Assembly: GCF_910579375.1 (NCBI RefSeq)
Contig: NZ_CAJTUJ010000080.1
Location: 1 to 8,420, forward strand
Direction of reading: 5' to 3'
From: an uncultured Rikenella sp.
Lineage (GTDB): Bacteria; Bacteroidota; Bacteroidia; Bacteroidales; Rikenellaceae
Length of the DNA stretch: 8,420 nucleotides
Shown: piece by piece, positions 6,360 to 8,420 of the stretch
Layout: every line of letters begins with the position of its first letter
How positions within the stretch are numbered: the stretch's first letter is position 1
Program-made: the position numbers and the translations under genes
The notes under the pieces: generated by a model
What the model was told of the DNA's origin: nothing
The model's input: only the letters and a program-made list of their open reading frames with translations
The model's database searches: none

Positions 6360-8174
6360 ATGAAACGATTTTTTCTTCTCATTTGCGCGCTCTGCACCGC
6401 CCTCGGACGGACGACGGCGCAACCGGCTCTGATTCCCTACCCGCAACAGCTCGAAACGACGGGCCGATACCTGGTTCCGCTGCTGAACGTCAAGGTGCGG
6501 ATCGACACCACCCTGTCGCTACCGGCCGAGGGTTATATCCTGGAAACCTATCGGAAGGGGGTTAAAATCACGGCCCGCGACGAGCAGGGCGCCATCTGGG
6601 CACGCCAGACGCTGCGCCAGCTGACCGACGAGCGGGGGTTGGTGCCGAGCGTCCGGATCGTCGACTGGCCGGCTTTCGCCTGGCGCGGCTTCATGCACGA
6701 CACGGGGCGCAACTTTATTCCGGTCGAAGAGCTCAAACGACAAATCCGCCTCCTGTCGCAGTACAAGATCAACCTGTTCCATTGGCACCTGACGGACTAT
6801 CCGGCCTGGCGGATCGAGTCCCGGCGTTTCCCGCAGCTCAACGATCCGCAGTATCAGCGACCGGGGCGCGACGAGGGGAAGTTCTACACCTACGGCGAGA
6901 TTCGCGACGTGATCGACTATGCCCGGAAACACGGCATACTGGTGGTGCCGGAGATCGACATGCCGGGCCACAGCACCTATTTCAACTCGACGTTCGGTTT
7001 CGGCATGGCCGATCCGCGGGGGATGCGGATATTGGAGGAGGCTTTGGAGGAGTTTTTCACCGAGATACCGGTCTCGGAGGCGCCGTACATCCACATCGGC
7101 TCGGACGAGGTGCACATTCCGGATCCGACGGGGTTCATGCGGTGGGCGGACAGTGTGGTGCGGGCGGCGGGACGCACGCCGATGGTGTGGGATCCGGGTC
7201 TGCCGGCGACGGACGGAAGCATTCGGCAGGTGTGGTCGGAGGCTTCGGGCTACGTGGCCCGCAACCGGACGCAGGGCGGACCGATCGTCGATTCGTATAT
7301 GGGGTACCTGAACAATTACGACCCGATTTCGTTCACGCCGCGGATGCTGCTGCACGACCCGTGCGACCAGGCGCAGGGCGATTCGACGGCTTTGGGGGGG
7401 ATTCTCTGCCTGTGGAACGACACGAAGTCGCCGGGTTTGGAGGGGTTGATGCGGAATAGCGGGGTATGGTCGGGACTGCTGCCTTTCGCCGAACGGCTAT
7501 GGCGAGGCGGGCAGAAGCCGGAGGGGTCTCCGACGAATCCGAACCTATTCCCCGATCCTTCGACGCCGGCAGGAGTGGCTTTGGCGGAGTTCGAAGGACG
7601 TATGCTGACCCACAAGGAGGGTCTGCTCAAAGAGGAACCTTTCTGCTGGTGGCCCAACGCTTCGCTGAAGTGGCGGGTATCGGAACCTGCGGCATTCGGG
7701 AGCGACACTTCGAACCTGAAATGGCATACTTTATATGGCGGGGCGATCGACGTGGACGCGATGCTGGCCACGCTGTCGTTACCAAAGCCGGATTCGGGCG
7801 AGGTGTGGGCGGAGACTATCATCACGGTGCCGCGCGACACGGTCATCCTCGCCCAGATCGGTTTCGAGGCTCCGTCGCGGTCGAACCGCATTTCGTCGGG
7901 CATCGGCACACAGGGAGCGTGGGAGGCTGCGGGCGAGGCGTGGGTAAACGGCGTCCGGATCGAACCGCCGGTGTGGCGAGAGCCGGGCGCGTATGCGTTC
8001 CGGTTCAACACGTGGGCCAGACCGGAAGAGGAGTTTCCGTATACGGCGGAACAGCTGTTCTGGACGCGTGAGCCGGTCGAAATCGCCCTGAAAGCGGGGA
8101 CGAACCGAATCGTACTCCGTTCTCGCAAGCTCTTCCGGGGGCAGCACTGGATCTTCGCCTTCGTGCCTCGCTAA
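6360..8174 (+). CDS. Secreted beta-N-acetylhexosaminidase, glycoside hydrolase family 20
   Basis: Expected to remove terminal beta-linked GlcNAc or GalNAc from glycans in the periplasm or outside the cell. Residues 1-20 form a Sec signal peptide (MKRFFLLICALCTALG, cleavage after TTA). About 22-100 resemble the GH20b N-terminal domain (LIPYPQQLE, then GAIWARQTLRQL). The catalytic barrel spans about 105-385: WRGFMHDTGRNF (108-119, with R109 and D114), HWHLTDYPAWRIE (141-153), EIDMPGHS (198-205) and HIGSDEV (245-251). D249-E250 is the expected catalytic pair of substrate-assisted hydrolysis. FAERLW (376-381) closes the barrel. Residues about 430-604 form an extra beta-rich C-terminal domain that I cannot assign. 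The usual HxGGDE is HxGSDE here. The ATG at 6360 is fixed by the signal peptide. The 3' half of the gene uses many G-ending codons, unlike the C-ending style of the first gene in the window. Natural substrate unknown; no sus or polysaccharide-utilisation genes are visible nearby. Confidence 0.93.
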   Translation: MKRFFLLICALCTALGRTTAQPALIPYPQQLETTGRYLVPLLNVKVRIDTTLSLPAEGYILETYRKGVKITARDEQGAIWARQTLRQLTDERGLVPSVRIVDWPAFAWRGFMHDTGRNFIPVEELKRQIRLLSQYKINLFHWHLTDYPAWRIESRRFPQLNDPQYQRPGRDEGKFYTYGEIRDVIDYARKHGILVVPEIDMPGHSTYFNSTFGFGMADPRGMRILEEALEEFFTEIPVSEAPYIHIGSDEVHIPDPTGFMRWADSVVRAAGRTPMVWDPGLPATDGSIRQVWSEASGYVARNRTQGGPIVDSYMGYLNNYDPISFTPRMLLHDPCDQAQGDSTALGGILCLWNDTKSPGLEGLMRNSGVWSGLLPFAERLWRGGQKPEGSPTNPNLFPDPSTPAGVALAEFEGRMLTHKEGLLKEEPFCWWPNASLKWRVSEPAAFGSDTSNLKWHTLYGGAIDVDAMLATLSLPKPDSGEVWAETIITVPRDTVILAQIGFEAPSRSNRISSGIGTQGAWEAAGEAWVNGVRIEPPVWREPGAYAFRFNTWARPEEEFPYTAEQLFWTREPVEIALKAGTNRIVLRSRKLFRGQHWIFAFVPR

Positions 8175-8420
8175 AGGAAATCAGTCAAAGCTACTTGCGC
8201 TTTGGACAAGATTTCCCTGGCGCGCGGACAATGAATTGGGCCGAGGCGGCCCATTGCCCACCGCGGGCACGCGGGGCCTGCCCGGCCCGAGGGCAGTACC
8301 CTCCCGTAGGACAGACGCGCGCCTTGCGCGAAAAAATCGACTCCGTCAAAAAGTCGTCGCCCGCCCGCTTAAGATGGCATATTCTGCCGGTTGGCACTTG
8401 GCCAATCCGGCAAGAATTGC
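8175..8420. other. Hairpin-dense non-coding element after the GH20 gene, cut by the window edge
   Basis: No convincing gene. The element starts one base after the GH20 stop codon. An outer hairpin pairs 8176-8182 with 8210-8216 and inside it 8186-8191 with 8199-8204. Further local stems: 8237-8242/8248-8253, 8255-8259/8265-8269, 8278-8283/8291-8296, 8316-8320/8326-8330, 8338-8342/8352-8356, and a long imperfect inverted repeat 8381-8395/8401-8417 with two single-base bulges. GGCGCGC at 8219-8225 can also pair with GCGCGCC at 8317-8323, which would enclose three of these hairpins. No T-run follows the first hairpin on the plus strand, so it is not a classical terminator. It could be a repeated extragenic element or a structured RNA on either strand. 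A 68-codon open frame on the minus strand (8191-8397) has odd composition (R, A, G, P, C) and is probably not a protein. Confidence 0.5.

Noticed and set aside
8191..8397. 68-codon minus-strand frame in the right-hand gap
   Set aside because: Low-complexity R/A/G/P/C composition, no recognisable domain, and it overlaps dense hairpins and inverted repeats, so it is better explained as structured non-coding DNA.
1..8420. CRISPR array, insertion sequence, defence or phage genes
   Set aside because: No regularly spaced repeats, transposase, integrase, nuclease or phage-like protein was seen. The coding content is ordinary metabolism and envelope functions.

Overview
The window looks like chromosomal DNA of a GC-rich member of the Bacteroidota, most likely Alistipes or another Rikenellaceae. 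That genus-level guess rests on base composition and protein style only. Support for the phylum is direct: three promoters follow the Bacteroidota layout (a TTTG/CTTG box, exactly 19 bases, then a TAnnTTTG-type box), starts lack clear Shine-Dalgarno sequences, and the proteins are typical of the phylum (a PorT-type outer-membrane barrel, a POT carrier with an N-x-x-E-R-F-G-Y-Y motif, a secreted GH20 enzyme).

Layout. 1-158 holds no gene. 159-1076 (+) encodes a lipoprotein-type MsrB-MsrA fusion that repairs oxidised methionine. It converges on 1108-1710 (-), a small outer-membrane beta-barrel protein. Next upstream on the minus strand is 1868-3550, a 14-helix proton-coupled oligopeptide transporter ended by a 17-bp perfect hairpin with a U-tract. 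A 416-bp intergenic region (3551-3966) holds the transporter promoter, an AT-rich stretch with short repeats, and a strong terminator. Then comes a compact minus-strand group read as gcvH (5843-6223), mdh (4845-5789), panB (3967-4782), probably one transcript from a promoter at 6254-6284 to the terminator at 3894-3936. A divergent promoter region (6224-6359) separates gcvH from 6360-8174 (+), a secreted GH20 beta-N-acetylhexosaminidase. The last 246 bases (8175-8420) hold no convincing gene but are packed with hairpins and a possible long-range pairing.

How the genes fit together. GcvH is the lipoyl shuttle of the glycine cleavage system, which makes 5,10-methylene-THF; PanB uses that same cofactor to start pantothenate synthesis, and Mdh sits in central carbon metabolism, so the gcvH-mdh-panB group is a plausible one-carbon/central-metabolism operon. 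The GH20 enzyme and the peptide carrier fit a gut commensal that scavenges host glycans and peptides. Most of the window is ordinary core metabolism. The parts worth a second look are the structured 3' element, a reversal of G/C skew between the left and right sides, an almost leaderless start for the GH20 gene, and the repeat-bearing AT-rich intergenic island.
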